A DNA stretch of 64,000 nt, from contig NZ_JAMBNX010000009.1 in assembly GCF_023715325.1 (NCBI RefSeq), positions 1-64,000 on the forward strand, read 5' to 3'. The notes beneath the pieces are model-generated. The model did not search any database, was not told where the DNA came from, and saw nothing but the letters and a program-made list of their open reading frames with translations. Below, piece after piece: positions 1-8,322 of the stretch; within the stretch, counting starts at the first letter, position 1, and each line of letters opens with the position of its first letter. Source of the DNA: Agromyces mediolanus (GTDB lineage: Bacteria; Actinomycetota; Actinomycetes; Actinomycetales; Microbacteriaceae). A program made the position numbers and the translations under genes.

Positions 1-1
1 G

Positions 2-421
2 CTACTGCGCGCGGCGCTCGAACCAGCGGCCGTGCAGCTCGATGACGTCGATACGCACCCAGCGGTCCTTCTGCTCCGGGGCCCACGGCTCGATGCCGAG
101 GCGCTCGGCCGCGGCCACCTCACCCTGCCGGTCGAACTCCCGCGCCGCACCCTTCGCCACCACGCTGAACGCCTCACGCTCGGTGAAGCCGTCGACCTGG
201 AACGCGACCCGGTCGCGGATGGTGAGCTCGAGGAGCTTCGTGCCCGGCGCGGTGCGGAACACGATCGACGTGCCGTCGACCTTGTGGTTCACCGGGAAGA
301 TGTCGACCTCCCCGGCGACGGCGAGCGCGACGCGGCCGTACGGCGCCTCGCGGAGCCGCTGCCAGCACTCCTCGTCGCTCAGATGCCGGGTCGGGTGCCG
401 TTCGTCGACCTGTTCGCTCAT
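2..421 (-). CDS. Pyridoxamine 5'-phosphate oxidase-like (split barrel) flavin-binding family protein
   Basis: A 139-residue protein, complete at the window edge because its TAG stop is bases 4 to 2. The pattern of an early Arg-x-Ala (GRVALAV, about residue 29), FRTAPGTKL near residue 56 and VAFQVDGF near residue 72 is that of the small PNPOx-like split-barrel proteins that bind FMN, F420 or heme in actinobacteria. These are typically 130-150 residues, so the length fits. The cofactor and substrate cannot be told from sequence. It is divergent from the RidA gene across a gap of about 130 bases. It could equally be a general nitroreductase-like or F420-dependent protein; the fold call is firmer than the function. 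Confidence 0.8.
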   Translation of the reverse strand: MSEQVDERHPTRHLSDEECWQRLREAPYGRVALAVAGEVDIFPVNHKVDGTSIVFRTAPGTKLLELTIRDRVAFQVDGFTEREAFSVVAKGAAREFDRQGEVAAAERLGIEPWAPEQKDRWVRIDVIELHGRWFERRAQ

Positions 422-548
422 GTTCCGAGGCTAGGCCGATCGGCTCGGCCGAGCCAGAGCCGGGACGCGTGATCGAGCGCGCTCGGCGGGTCGGACGGAT
501 GCCTCGTCGGCGGTGCCCGATGTCGGTGGCGGCGGGCACACTCGGAGC

Positions 549-938
549 ATGACGAAGCCGATACAGATCGATCCGCCCCAGCTCTTCCGCAGCCCGGCCT
601 TCGCGCAGGGCATGCTGGCCCCGGCCGGCCCCGTGCTCTACGTCGGCGGCCAGAACGGCACCGACGCCGAGGGCGCCCTGCTGAACGGCCTCCGCGCCCA
701 GACCGAGCAGGCGCTGCGCAACGTGCTCGCGGTGCTCGCCGAGGTAAGCACCGACGCCGAGCACGTGGTGAAGCTCACGATCCACCTCGCCCCCGGCATC
801 GACCCCGCCGATGCGTACGCCGCGACGCGCGAGGTCTGGGGCGACCACCGCACCGCGGTCACCGTGCTCGCCGTCGCCCCGGCCCGCCCCGGTGCCCTCG
901 TCGAGATCGACGCGATCGCCGCGGTGCCCGCCCGCTGA
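549..938 (+). CDS. RidA/YjgF family enamine/imine deaminase
   Basis: A 129-residue protein, starting at the ATG that gives MTKPIQ; an upstream in-frame ATG at 513 would add 12 residues with no family match. RidA proteins hydrolyse reactive enamine/imine intermediates released by PLP enzymes. The family pattern is visible: GQNG near residue 38, a long helix holding AQTEQALRNVLAVL, VVKLTIHL near residue 76, the substrate-carboxylate Arg in DHRTAVTV, and the terminal VEIDAIA strand. Length matches the family (about 125-135). It stands alone between a divergent split-barrel gene and a convergent GNAT. Confidence 0.88.
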   Translation: MTKPIQIDPPQLFRSPAFAQGMLAPAGPVLYVGGQNGTDAEGALLNGLRAQTEQALRNVLAVLAEVSTDAEHVVKLTIHLAPGIDPADAYAATREVWGDHRTAVTVLAVAPARPGALVEIDAIAAVPAR

Positions 939-1018
939 GCCGCGGTGCAGAACCCGGCACGAGCCCGACCCCGTTCAGCTCGAAGAACGCCGCTGCACGA
1001 TCGCGAGTCCGCCCGCGC

Positions 1019-1498
1019 TCACAGCGCGAGCTTGAACCCCACGTGGGATGCCTCGAAGCCGAGCCGCTCGTAGAAGCGGTGGGCGGCATCGCGGCGCGCG
1101 TCGCTCGTGAGCTGCACGAGCCGGGCGCCGCGCTCGCGGGCGTGCTCGACCGCCCACTCGATCATCGCGGCGCCGATGCCGCCGCCGCGCAGCGGCTCGG
1201 CGACGCGCACCGCCTCGATCTGCATCCGGGTCGCCCCACCGCGAGAGAGCCCCGGAATGAAGCTGAGCTGCATCGTGCCCACGATCGCCCCGCCCGGGCC
1301 CTCGACCACGACGAGCAGTTGCGAGGCATCCGCGTCGATGACGTCGAAGGCCCGCAGCGCGGCGGCATCGTCGCTGCGCGACTCCTCGCGGCGCAGCACG
1401 TCGCCGGCGAGCAGCGCGAGGATCGCCTCGACGTCGTCACGCCGCGCACGACGCAGCGAGGAGCGGGAACCGGATGCCTCGATGGTGGTGAGCGTCAC
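1019..1498 (-). CDS. GNAT family N-acetyltransferase
   Basis: A 159-residue single-domain acetyltransferase from a GTG start. The acetyl-CoA loop is seen as EPLRGGGIGAAMIEWA near residues 101-116, preceded by the beta-4 strand MQIEAVRVA and followed by the conserved helix and AAHRFYERLGF near the C-terminus, where the Tyr is the usual general acid. Substrate unknown. The start is uncertain: GGGAGG directly abuts this GTG, leaving no spacer, so a leaderless mRNA or another start is possible. It is followed upstream by the FBP gene in the same direction, with a gap of about 45 bases. Confidence 0.82.
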   Translation of the reverse strand: MTLTTIEASGSRSSLRRARRDDVEAILALLAGDVLRREESRSDDAAALRAFDVIDADASQLLVVVEGPGGAIVGTMQLSFIPGLSRGGATRMQIEAVRVAEPLRGGGIGAAMIEWAVEHARERGARLVQLTSDARRDAAHRFYERLGFEASHVGFKLAL

Positions 1499-1545
1499 CC
1501 TCCCACGATGCCACGTACCGAAGCATCCCGCCCGACCGCCCGAGC

Positions 1546-2034
1546 TCAGTCCGCCGTGACCGCGCGGACGAAGCCGGCGACGTTCTCCCGCAGCGCCTGG
1601 ATGCGGCGCTCGCGCGCGGCCTCCACGTCGAAGCCGAGGTACGCGACCGGCGGCCGCTTCCTGACGTTCTTCGAGCACTGGAAGTCGGCGCAGACGAGCG
1701 TGCCGACCGTGTCGCCGCGGCGGCCGGCCTGGCCGCCGCGCTTCGCGACGTAGAAGAGCACGTCGTTCGGCAGGTGCACGTCCTCGCACCACGCGCACTG
1801 CGGCCGGGAGCGCAACCGCCCCTCGGCCCGGCGCAGCATGATGCCGACGGGGCCCGATTCACTCTCGGCGACCGCGTACGCGACGAGCGGGAGCTTGGGG
1901 TCGCGCCAGCCGAGGAAGTCGAGGCGATCCCAGTCGAGCTCGGCGAAGCCGGGCGGCAGGGTGAGGGAGGCGCGCTCGCGCACGCTGGCGTTGACGAAGG
2001 AGGCGCGGATCTGCGCCTCGCTCAGGGAATGCAT
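1546..2034 (-). CDS. FBP / FusB-like elongation factor G-binding treble-clef zinc-finger protein
   Basis: A 162-residue protein from the ATG giving MHSLSEAQ. The C-terminal half has four Cys spaced as a treble-clef zinc site (C80, C83 in CAWC; C115, C120 in CADFQC), the layout of the FBP C-terminal domain shared with staphylococcal FusB/FusC, which bind EF-G and rescue it from fusidic acid. The N-terminal helix-rich half (FVNASVRERASLTLPPG) fits the same family. Actinobacterial members are chromosomal and common; a role in fusidic acid tolerance is not shown, and ribosome or EF-G recycling is inference. Confidence 0.8.
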   Translation of the reverse strand: MHSLSEAQIRASFVNASVRERASLTLPPGFAELDWDRLDFLGWRDPKLPLVAYAVAESESGPVGIMLRRAEGRLRSRPQCAWCEDVHLPNDVLFYVAKRGGQAGRRGDTVGTLVCADFQCSKNVRKRPPVAYLGFDVEAARERRIQALRENVAGFVRAVTAD

Positions 2035-2240
2035 GATGAAGTGACCTTTGTCTGCGTGGCGCCCGGAAGCGGGCGACCGGAAGCGGATGACCTCGGCGCG
2101 CGGGCGCGCCGGACCGCGGCCCCTCCTGCTCGCGCGCGGAGGAACCGGGGGCGGGGTCACCTGATCGCGGCGCGTGGGGCGCCGGAGACCTCCTGGATGC
2201 AGACGGAACGAAGCACGAGGTCGAGTGTACCCGTGCGAGC

Positions 2241-3344
2241 TCAGCGATCGGCGTAGCGGTCGAGGAAGTCGATCGTCTGCACGAAGGCCTCCTGGGCCTC
2301 GTCGAGCTTGAAGTGGAACTGGTATTCGTGCGGGAGCTTCGGCTCGTGGTCGGCCGGCCAGAACAGCTCCGTCGTCTCGACGCCGGCGTCCTGCAGCGCC
2401 TTCGACATCGGCACGGACTCGATCCAGGTGAGTGCGTCGCCGTTGCCGCCGCTGATGAACGTGGGCGGCAGCTCCTCGGTGACGAAGTCGATGGTCGACA
2501 TCGTGCTGCCCGCGTAGTCGCTCGACCAGTTCTTCGTGCCGGTGTAGGCCCAGAGCGCGACCTTGAGCCCCCACTGCCCGATGCCGTTCAACTCGGCCAT
2601 CGCGGGCAGATCGTAGACACCGCAGTTCAGGACGAGTGCCGACAGTTGTCCGGGCTCCAGCGCGGGCTCGATGCCGAGGAGGTTCGCGTACTTCTCGTTC
2701 GTCGTGAGCACCGCGAGCTGGCTCGCGAGCTGCGCCCCGGCCGAGTCGCCGGCGAGCACGAGGTGATCGGGATCCACGCCGTACTCCTCGGCGTTCGCGA
2801 CGAGGTAGCCGAGGGTGTCGTTCAGCTGGTTCACCGCGGTCGGGTAGGTGGCCTCGGGGGCGACGGTGTAGTCGACGCCGATCGCCGTGTAGCCGTGGCT
2901 CGCGATGAGGCTGAGGTAGGGGGCGACGTGCTCCTTCGATCCCGAGATCCACGCCCCGCCATGGATCCAGACGACCGTGGGGTGCGCGCCCGTGGCCCCG
3001 GCGGGCGTGAACACGTCGAAGCCGGTCCCCGGCCCGCCCGCGACGTCCGTCGCCTGGTCGAGCCGCGCGTCGACCGGGCCGGCGGGCTCGGGACCGTACT
3101 CGAGCATCTCCTGGACCGTCGCCGCGCCGCCCTGCTCGAACACCGAGCGGATGAGCATGGCCGAGGGCCAGGGCGTCGCCGAGGTGATGCCCGTGACGGC
3201 GATGATCGCGAAGGCGGCGAAAAGCCCAGCGAGCGTCCATCGCCGCGCGCGGCGCGAGAGCGGCGGTCGCCGCCCGAGGACGGCGGCGTCCGGGTCGGCG
3301 GCGTGACGGACGGTGGTTGAGTCGGTGCGCGGTCGACGGGTCAC
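2241..3344 (-). CDS. Membrane-anchored alpha/beta hydrolase (HSL/BD-FAE-type carboxylesterase)
   Basis: A 367-residue protein with an Arg-rich N-terminus, one hydrophobic segment at about residues 37-57 (signal anchor) and an extracytoplasmic alpha/beta-hydrolase domain. The oxyanion motif HGGAW is at residues 128-132 and the nucleophile elbow GDSAG puts Ser201 as nucleophile. Asp303 (SGGNGD) and His333 (PADHEPK) complete a plausible triad. This is the arrangement of hormone-sensitive-lipase or feruloyl-esterase-like enzymes acting on small esters. It is transcribed alone, convergent with nothing, and preceded by the strong hairpin that ends the SDR gene. Substrate unknown. Confidence 0.85.
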   Translation of the reverse strand: MTRRPRTDSTTVRHAADPDAAVLGRRPPLSRRARRWTLAGLFAAFAIIAVTGITSATPWPSAMLIRSVFEQGGAATVQEMLEYGPEPAGPVDARLDQATDVAGGPGTGFDVFTPAGATGAHPTVVWIHGGAWISGSKEHVAPYLSLIASHGYTAIGVDYTVAPEATYPTAVNQLNDTLGYLVANAEEYGVDPDHLVLAGDSAGAQLASQLAVLTTNEKYANLLGIEPALEPGQLSALVLNCGVYDLPAMAELNGIGQWGLKVALWAYTGTKNWSSDYAGSTMSTIDFVTEELPPTFISGGNGDALTWIESVPMSKALQDAGVETTELFWPADHEPKLPHEYQFHFKLDEAQEAFVQTIDFLDRYADR

Positions 3345-3380
3345 GCCTCACATGCTGGCAGGCGGGCCGCGCTCACCCGC

Positions 3381-3423
3381 GCGGCGCGCCGGAGCCGTGG
3401 GGGAAGCGGCTCCGGCGCGCCGC
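3381..3423 (-). terminator. Strong hairpin after the SDR gene
   Basis: Arms at 3381-3397 and 3407-3423 pair over 17 bases around a 9-base loop, with core GGCGCGCCGGAGCCG. It lies 29 bases past the SDR stop and upstream of the esterase gene. No T tract follows, as is usual in high-GC actinobacteria. Confidence 0.65.
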
Positions 3424-3451
3424 CGCGGTGGTGGCGTGCGGCGACTCGCGA

Positions 3452-4465
3452 CTACTGCACCGACCAGCCGCCGTCGCTCGGCAGCACTGCGCCGTTGATG
3501 TTCACCCCGTCGTCACTCAGCAGGAAGGTGATCGAGGCGGCGAGCTGCTCCGCCGTCGCGATCGTCGGGATCTGCTGCTGGAACGGGGTGAGCCGGGCCT
3601 GCCCGGCCTCCGAGACGTGCGGCGGGAACGGGATGCCGGTGGCGACGCCGCCCGGGGCGACGGCGTTCACCCGGATGCCCTGCGGGCCGTACATGAACGC
3701 GGCGCTGCGGGTGAGGCCGACGACACCGTGCTTCGACACCGTGTAGGCGTTGCCCGAGGCGTTGCCGCGGATGCCGGCCTCGCTCGCCACGTTGACGACC
3801 GAGCCGCGACCAGCCTCGACCATGCCGGGCAGCACCGCGCGGGTGAGCTTGAAGACGCCCGTGAGGTTGATGCCGATGACGCGGTCCCAGATCGCGTCGC
3901 TCGTCTCGGCGAGCGGCGAGAAGTCGTCGTTCACGCCGGCGACGTTCGCGAGGCCGTCGATGCGACCGCCCGCCGCGGCGACGACGCGGTCGATGTCGTC
4001 CTGCTTCGTGACGTCGGCGGCGACCGCGACGACGCGCCCCTCGGGGGCGGAGGCCGCGAACTCCTCGAGGCGCTCGGCGGAGATGTCGACGGCGACGACC
4101 CGGCCCCCCTCGCGCACGATGCGCGAGGCGGTGGCCCGGCCGATGCCGGAGGCCGCGCCGGTCACGACGATGGTGCGGCCGTCGAAGCGGCCGGGCGTGA
4201 TGCGCTCCTGCCAGCCGGATGCCTCGGCGTCGTCTTCGGGCATGACGCCGCCGTTCGCCTTGAGTACGAGGTCGTCGATGACGGACTGCGGCAGCTGCCC
4301 CTGGCTGAGGGCGACGAGCTGCTGCAGCGGGAGCCCCTTGATCGGGGCGAGGGTGTCCTCCGAGGCGCCGCTCGCGGCGAGCAGGCCGCGCACGAGGGGG
4401 CCGCCCTCCGGGTGCTCGAGCCACTGCTCGATCGAGCTGTTCGCGGTCAGGGGGTGGTGCGACAT
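3452..4465 (-). CDS. Short-chain dehydrogenase/reductase with N-terminal extension
   Basis: A 337-residue classical SDR. The cofactor motif TGAASGIG is at residues 102-109, VAVDIS after beta-2 suggests NAD preference (acidic residue), and the catalytic set is Ser228, Tyr241 and Lys245 (YTVSK). About 95 residues precede the Rossmann domain, an unusual helical extension (LAPIKGLPLQQLVALSQGQLP) absent from ordinary 250-residue SDRs. The start is supported by AAGGAG 10 bases upstream. It is divergent from a TetR gene, with a double palindromic operator between them, so the TetR very likely represses it. The substrate is unknown. Confidence 0.88.
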   Translation of the reverse strand: MSHHPLTANSSIEQWLEHPEGGPLVRGLLAASGASEDTLAPIKGLPLQQLVALSQGQLPQSVIDDLVLKANGGVMPEDDAEASGWQERITPGRFDGRTIVVTGAASGIGRATASRIVREGGRVVAVDISAERLEEFAASAPEGRVVAVAADVTKQDDIDRVVAAAGGRIDGLANVAGVNDDFSPLAETSDAIWDRVIGINLTGVFKLTRAVLPGMVEAGRGSVVNVASEAGIRGNASGNAYTVSKHGVVGLTRSAAFMYGPQGIRVNAVAPGGVATGIPFPPHVSEAGQARLTPFQQQIPTIATAEQLAASITFLLSDDGVNINGAVLPSDGGWSVQ

Positions 4466-4518
4466 CGGGGTCTCCTTCTTCGGTCCCAGGCGCGTGATCT
4501 CGCGTCTCGTTCAGAATA

Positions 4519-4552
4519 TCCGACATTTGTTGGAAAACCGACGAATGTCGGA
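4519..4552. promoter_or_regulatory. Double TetR operator between divergent SDR and TetR genes
   Basis: Two 15-base arms (TCCGACATTTGTTGG and CCGACGAATGTCGGA) are inverted around AAAA with two mismatches. Each arm is itself a dyad of the form CCGAC-N4-GTYGG, so the site looks like two dimer sites side by side. It is in the 129-base divergent promoter region, where a local TetR would control both genes. Confidence 0.75.
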
Positions 4553-4594
4553 AATCTCCCAGCCCTCGCGCCGTGGAGCTGGCAGAATCGCACG

Positions 4595-5161
4595 GTGGAT
4601 GCACGAATCGAACGGACCAGGCGGGCGCTGCAGGGCGCGCTGCTCGAACTCGCCCGCGAGCGGCCGTACGACGAACTGAGCATCAGCCTCATCGCCGAAC
4701 GCGCCGGCGTCAACCGGAGCAGCTTCTACCAGCACTACGGCGACCGCGACGAACTCCTCGCCGACGCGCTCGACGCCGCCGCCGAGGCCGCCGGGGCGAA
4801 CGCCCCCGAGCTCGAGCTCGTCCCGACCGGCCTGCCGCCGGAGGGCATGGCGCACTTCCTCGCCCACTTCGCCGACCACGCCGAGCTGTACCGCCGGGCG
4901 CTCGGGCCGCGCGGCTCCGCGCTCGTCGTCGCCCGGCTCCGCGGCCGGGTCGCCGCGCTCGTGCGCGAGGGCGTCGCCCGCACGCACTCGCACGCCTTCG
5001 ACGAGATGCCCATCGAGGTCGCGGCGGCCGGCCTCGCCGGCTCGATCGTGGGCGTCATCACGGCCTGGCTCGAACTCGACCCGTTGCCCGACGTCGAGGT
5101 CGCCGCCGAGTGGCTCTGGCGCATGGTGCTCGGCCCGGGCGACACCCGCGAGCTGCCGTAG
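4595..5161 (+). CDS. TetR family transcriptional regulator
   Basis: A 188-residue regulator from a GTG start (VDARIERTRR). The N-terminal HTH is clear: ALLELARERPYDELSISLIA, then ERAGVNRSSFYQHYGDRDEL at about residues 37-56. The C-terminal ligand domain is variable and lacks recognisable specificity. It is divergent from the SDR at 3452-4465 and separated by the inverted CCGAC-N4-GTYGG operator, so autorepression and control of the SDR are likely. The next gene downstream (GNAT) starts 47 bases later. Confidence 0.88.
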   Translation: MDARIERTRRALQGALLELARERPYDELSISLIAERAGVNRSSFYQHYGDRDELLADALDAAAEAAGANAPELELVPTGLPPEGMAHFLAHFADHAELYRRALGPRGSALVVARLRGRVAALVREGVARTHSHAFDEMPIEVAAAGLAGSIVGVITAWLELDPLPDVEVAAEWLWRMVLGPGDTRELP

Positions 5162-5208
5162 CGCCGGTTGGCCGTCCCGTTGTCGGCGGCGGGTGCCAGA
5201 CTCTGCGC

Positions 5209-5784
5209 ATGGGGATCGAAGTCCGCCCGGCCGACGTGTTCGACGACGTCGCCGCCGTCATCGGGCCGAAGAAGCCGACGTCGAACGTGTGCTTCTGCCT
5301 GAGCTACCGCCTACTCTCCTCGAACGAGAACGTGTCGCTGAAGGGGCCGGCGCGCTCCGCCAGAGTGCGCGAGCTCTGCGCCCAAGACCCACCGCCCGGG
5401 GTGCTCGCCTACGACGGCGACGAGCCGGTCGGCTGGGCCGCGGTGCACCCGCGTGCCGACACGAGTTTCGCGAAGAACCGGCGCATCCCGCACGTCGACG
5501 AGCTCGAGGTCTGGTCGGTGTGGTGCTTCCGCGTGCGCCCCGGCCACCGCAAGCAGGGCCTCGTGCACCACCTGCTCACCGGGGCGGTCGAGTTCGCCCG
5601 CGAACACGGCGCACCCGCGATCGAGGGCTATCCCGTCGACAACCGGGGCGAGAAGGTCGACCTGACCATGGCCTACGTCGGCACCCGCGCGGTGTTCGAG
5701 GCGGCCGGCTTCGAGAAGGCCGCCGACACGCAGTCGGTGCTGTCGGGCCATCCTCGCGTCATCATGCGGCTCGACCTCAGCTGA
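5209..5784 (+). CDS. GNAT family N-acetyltransferase
   Basis: A 191-residue protein. The CoA-binding region is VWCFRVRPGHRKQGLVHHLL near residues 103-122 (R-x-x-H-R-K-x-G variant of the GNAT loop), after GWAAVHPRAD, and the C-terminal part has the usual helix and AGFEKA strand. The N-terminal segment NVCFCLSYRLL resembles a group of actinobacterial GNATs that carry a Cys-rich strand. Substrate unknown. The 3' end overlaps the convergent decarboxylase by eight bases. Confidence 0.82.
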   Translation: MGIEVRPADVFDDVAAVIGPKKPTSNVCFCLSYRLLSSNENVSLKGPARSARVRELCAQDPPPGVLAYDGDEPVGWAAVHPRADTSFAKNRRIPHVDELEVWSVWCFRVRPGHRKQGLVHHLLTGAVEFAREHGAPAIEGYPVDNRGEKVDLTMAYVGTRAVFEAAGFEKAADTQSVLSGHPRVIMRLDLS

Positions 5785-7327
5785 GCGCGAGCTCCCGAGC
5801 AGCCGCGAGGGCCACGTCGTCGTCGGCATTGGCCTCGTCGGCGTCCGCCTGCCCGTGATCGGCGCGCACGACGCGCAGCACCGAGAGCGCCGGGTCGGCG
5901 GCACCCCGCACGTGGCCGCCGGGCATGGCCGCGATGCGGCGCAGGAACGTCACCACCTCCGCGGTGATGCGCTCACCCGGCAGCACGTTCGGGATGCCGG
6001 GCGGGTACGCCGCGAGCGAGTCGGTCGACACCCGGCCGATCGCCTGCTCGATCGGCACGGCCTCGCCCGGGGCGAGGAAGGCGTCGCGCGGGCGCATCAC
6101 GAGCGGCCCGGGCGTGGGCAGCGCGAGGGCACCGGCGCGCGCGACCGTGGCTGCTCCGGCCGCGGGCTCGACCGCGGGGATCGCGTGCAGCGCCGCGACG
6201 ACGCGGTCGACGTCGGGCACGGCGCCCGCGCCGAGCACGGCGACGACGGCCGAGTCGGTCGAGATCTCGAAGGAGACCCCCTCGTGCTCGAGCCGCTCAC
6301 GCACCGCGTGCCCGTTCAGCCCGGCCGCGCCGACGTCGATCGAGACCCGCAGGGGGTCGACCGCGACGATGTCGTCGAAGCGGCCGAAGCCGTCGCTCAC
6401 GATCCCGAAGCGCCCGTGGGACCGCACCGCCTCGCGCAGCCGGTCGGCGGCCTCGATCGAGGAGCCGATGCGGGCCTCGCCGTGCTCGATGCTGTCGCGG
6501 GCGAGGTCGAGTGAGGCGAGCAGCAGCGCGCTCGTGCTCGTCGACTGGGTGAGTGCGAAGGCGCGCTCGAGCAGCGGCTCGAGCTCCGCGGCGAACGGCC
6601 CGTCGGCGAGGTGCAGCATGGCCGACTGGGTGAGGCTACCGGCCAGCTTGTGGGTGCTCGAGACGACCAGGTCGGCGCCGAGCGCGAGCGGGTTCTCCGG
6701 CAGCGCCGGGTGGAAGCCGAAGTGCGCGCCCCAGGCGGCGTCGACGATGAGCGGGGCGCCGACCGCGTGCGCGGCCTCGGCGAGCGCGGCCACGTCGGCG
6801 ACGGCACCGAAGTAGCTCGGGGAGATGAGGTAGACGGCCTTCGGGCGGGCCTCGCCGCGCTCGATCGCCGCGCGCAGCGACGCGGGCGAGACGCCGTGGT
6901 TGATGCCGAGCACCGGGTCGATCGTCGGCGAGACGAAGGCGGGCACGAGCCCGGCGAGGATGATGCCGTCGATGAAGGAGGAGTGCGCGCTGCGCTGGGC
7001 GAGCACCGGGGCCTCCGCCGCGCGGAAGGAGCCGAGAGCGATGGCGGCCATGCGGTTCGCCTGCGAGGCGCCGTTCGTGAGGAACCAGGTGCGCTTGGCT
7101 CCCCAGGCACGGGCCGCGAGCCGCTGCGCCTCGTCGAGCGCGTTGCCCGGCCCCTTGTCGAGGCCGGAGAGCAGCGGCGTCACGTCGTGCCGCAGCAGCT
7201 CGGCCCCGAAGTACTCGGCGAGCGCGGGCGCCGCCTGCGCGTCGGCGCCGTGCCCGGGCACGTACATTCGCACCCGGTCGTCGCGGGCGGCGTACTGGGC
7301 GAGGGCGTCGGCGTAGGGGGCGGTCAT
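5777..7327 (-). CDS. Orn/Lys/Arg decarboxylase family PLP enzyme
   Basis: A 516-residue fold-type I PLP enzyme. YVPGHGAD near residue 22 corresponds to the PGHKxG motif of the family, WFLTNGASQANRMAA near residue 82 holds the phosphate-binding residues, DAAWGAHFG near residue 195 the PLP-nitrogen Asp, and SSTHKLAGSLTQ near residue 222 the Schiff-base Lys. A C-terminal subdomain (PGIPNVLPGER) is also as expected. The length is that of the short, response-regulator-less group (480-520). Whether it decarboxylates Arg, Lys or Orn is not decidable. It is divergent from the LysR gene at 7411, its probable regulator. Confidence 0.85.
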   Translation of the reverse strand: MTAPYADALAQYAARDDRVRMYVPGHGADAQAAPALAEYFGAELLRHDVTPLLSGLDKGPGNALDEAQRLAARAWGAKRTWFLTNGASQANRMAAIALGSFRAAEAPVLAQRSAHSSFIDGIILAGLVPAFVSPTIDPVLGINHGVSPASLRAAIERGEARPKAVYLISPSYFGAVADVAALAEAAHAVGAPLIVDAAWGAHFGFHPALPENPLALGADLVVSSTHKLAGSLTQSAMLHLADGPFAAELEPLLERAFALTQSTSTSALLLASLDLARDSIEHGEARIGSSIEAADRLREAVRSHGRFGIVSDGFGRFDDIVAVDPLRVSIDVGAAGLNGHAVRERLEHEGVSFEISTDSAVVAVLGAGAVPDVDRVVAALHAIPAVEPAAGAATVARAGALALPTPGPLVMRPRDAFLAPGEAVPIEQAIGRVSTDSLAAYPPGIPNVLPGERITAEVVTFLRRIAAMPGGHVRGAADPALSVLRVVRADHGQADADEANADDDVALAAARELALS

Positions 7328-7352
7328 GCCTCGATCCTCCTCCGGACCGCTT

Positions 7353-7396
7353 CGATACGGAATAGCGGGTAGGCTGCAGATCTCGATACTGAGTAT
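7353..7396. promoter_or_regulatory. Probable LysR-type operator pair
   Basis: The 83-base divergent region holds two related elements 31 bases apart: CGATACGGAATAG near 7353 and CGATACTGAGTAT near 7384, the second containing the perfect dyad ATACT-G-AGTAT (7386-7396). About three helical turns between half-sites is what LysR regulators use for recognition and activation sites. Confidence 0.5.
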
Positions 7397-7410
7397 GGAG
7401 GTGAGCGACG

Positions 7411-8301
7411 ATGCTCGATCTGCGCCAATTGCGCGCCCTGCTGGCGGTCGACGAGCACGGCTCGCTCGCGCAGGCGGCGCGCGCGCTCGACTGGAGCCAG
7501 CCCACCGTGTCCCACCACCTGGCGGCCCTCGGGCGGGTCAGCGGCGCTCCGGTCATCGCGAGCGACGCGTCGGGCACCCGGCTGACGGAGGCCGGCCGGT
7601 CCTGGCTGCCGCACGCGGTCGCGATCGTCGAGCGGGCGGACCGGGCGCTCGCCGAGGTGCGCGACGCGGTCGAGACCGGGCGGCGCACGGTGCGCTTCGG
7701 GGTGTTCCCCACGGCGGCCGCTCGGCTCCTCCCCCAGCTCGTGCGGGCGCTCGACGGTCGAGGATGGCGTGTCGAGGCGTTCGAGGCCGAGCTCGACGTC
7801 GTCGAGGCGGCGCTCGCGCGATTGGCGCTCGACGCGGCGGTCGTCTACGCCACCCCGGGCGAGACGCCGCACGCGATGCCGGGCCTCACCCGCACGAGGC
7901 TCTTCACCGAGCGTTTCTCGCTCGTGCTCCCGGCGGGGCATCCGCTCACCGAAGGCGGCCCGGTCCCGCTTCGCGCGCTCGCCGACACGCCCTGGATCAT
8001 CGGCACGAAGGACGACGACCCGGTGGATGCCGCGTTCCGGGCCGCGGCGCGACGGGCCGGATTCGAGCCGGAGATCGGACCGCGGAGCGACGACTACCGC
8101 GTGGTCGTCGAGTACGTCGCGGCCGGCCTCGGGGTCGCACTCGTGCCGGAGCTCGCCCTGCCGGTGTGGCGCGACGACCTCGTGCTCGCCGCGCCGGCCG
8201 GGCTCCGGCTCTCGCGCGAGGTGTCGCTCGTGACCGCGGCGACGATGGACCCGGCACTCCGCGAGGAGCTGTCGGCGGCGCTCGGCGCGGGCGCGGCCTA
8301 G
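7411..8301 (+). CDS. LysR family transcriptional regulator
   Basis: A 296-residue regulator. The N-terminal winged HTH reads MLDLRQLRALLAVDEHG then SLAQAARALDWSQPTVSHHL (residues 17-36). The effector domain starts near residue 90 (RTVRFGVFPTAAARLLP) and includes the typical DDYRVVVEYVAAGLGVAL segment. GGAGG lies 10 bases before the ATG. It is divergent from the Orn/Lys/Arg-type decarboxylase, which is its likely target. Confidence 0.92.
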   Translation: MLDLRQLRALLAVDEHGSLAQAARALDWSQPTVSHHLAALGRVSGAPVIASDASGTRLTEAGRSWLPHAVAIVERADRALAEVRDAVETGRRTVRFGVFPTAAARLLPQLVRALDGRGWRVEAFEAELDVVEAALARLALDAAVVYATPGETPHAMPGLTRTRLFTERFSLVLPAGHPLTEGGPVPLRALADTPWIIGTKDDDPVDAAFRAAARRAGFEPEIGPRSDDYRVVVEYVAAGLGVALVPELALPVWRDDLVLAAPAGLRLSREVSLVTAATMDPALREELSAALGAGAA

Positions 8302-8322
8302 CGGCGCCGGGCGTGTTGCCCG

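Noticed and set aside
1546-3351. A 601-codon frame that would fuse the FBP protein to upstream sequence
   Set aside because: The upstream part is antisense-like Arg-rich text overlapping the esterase gene; the FBP protein has a natural start at 2034.
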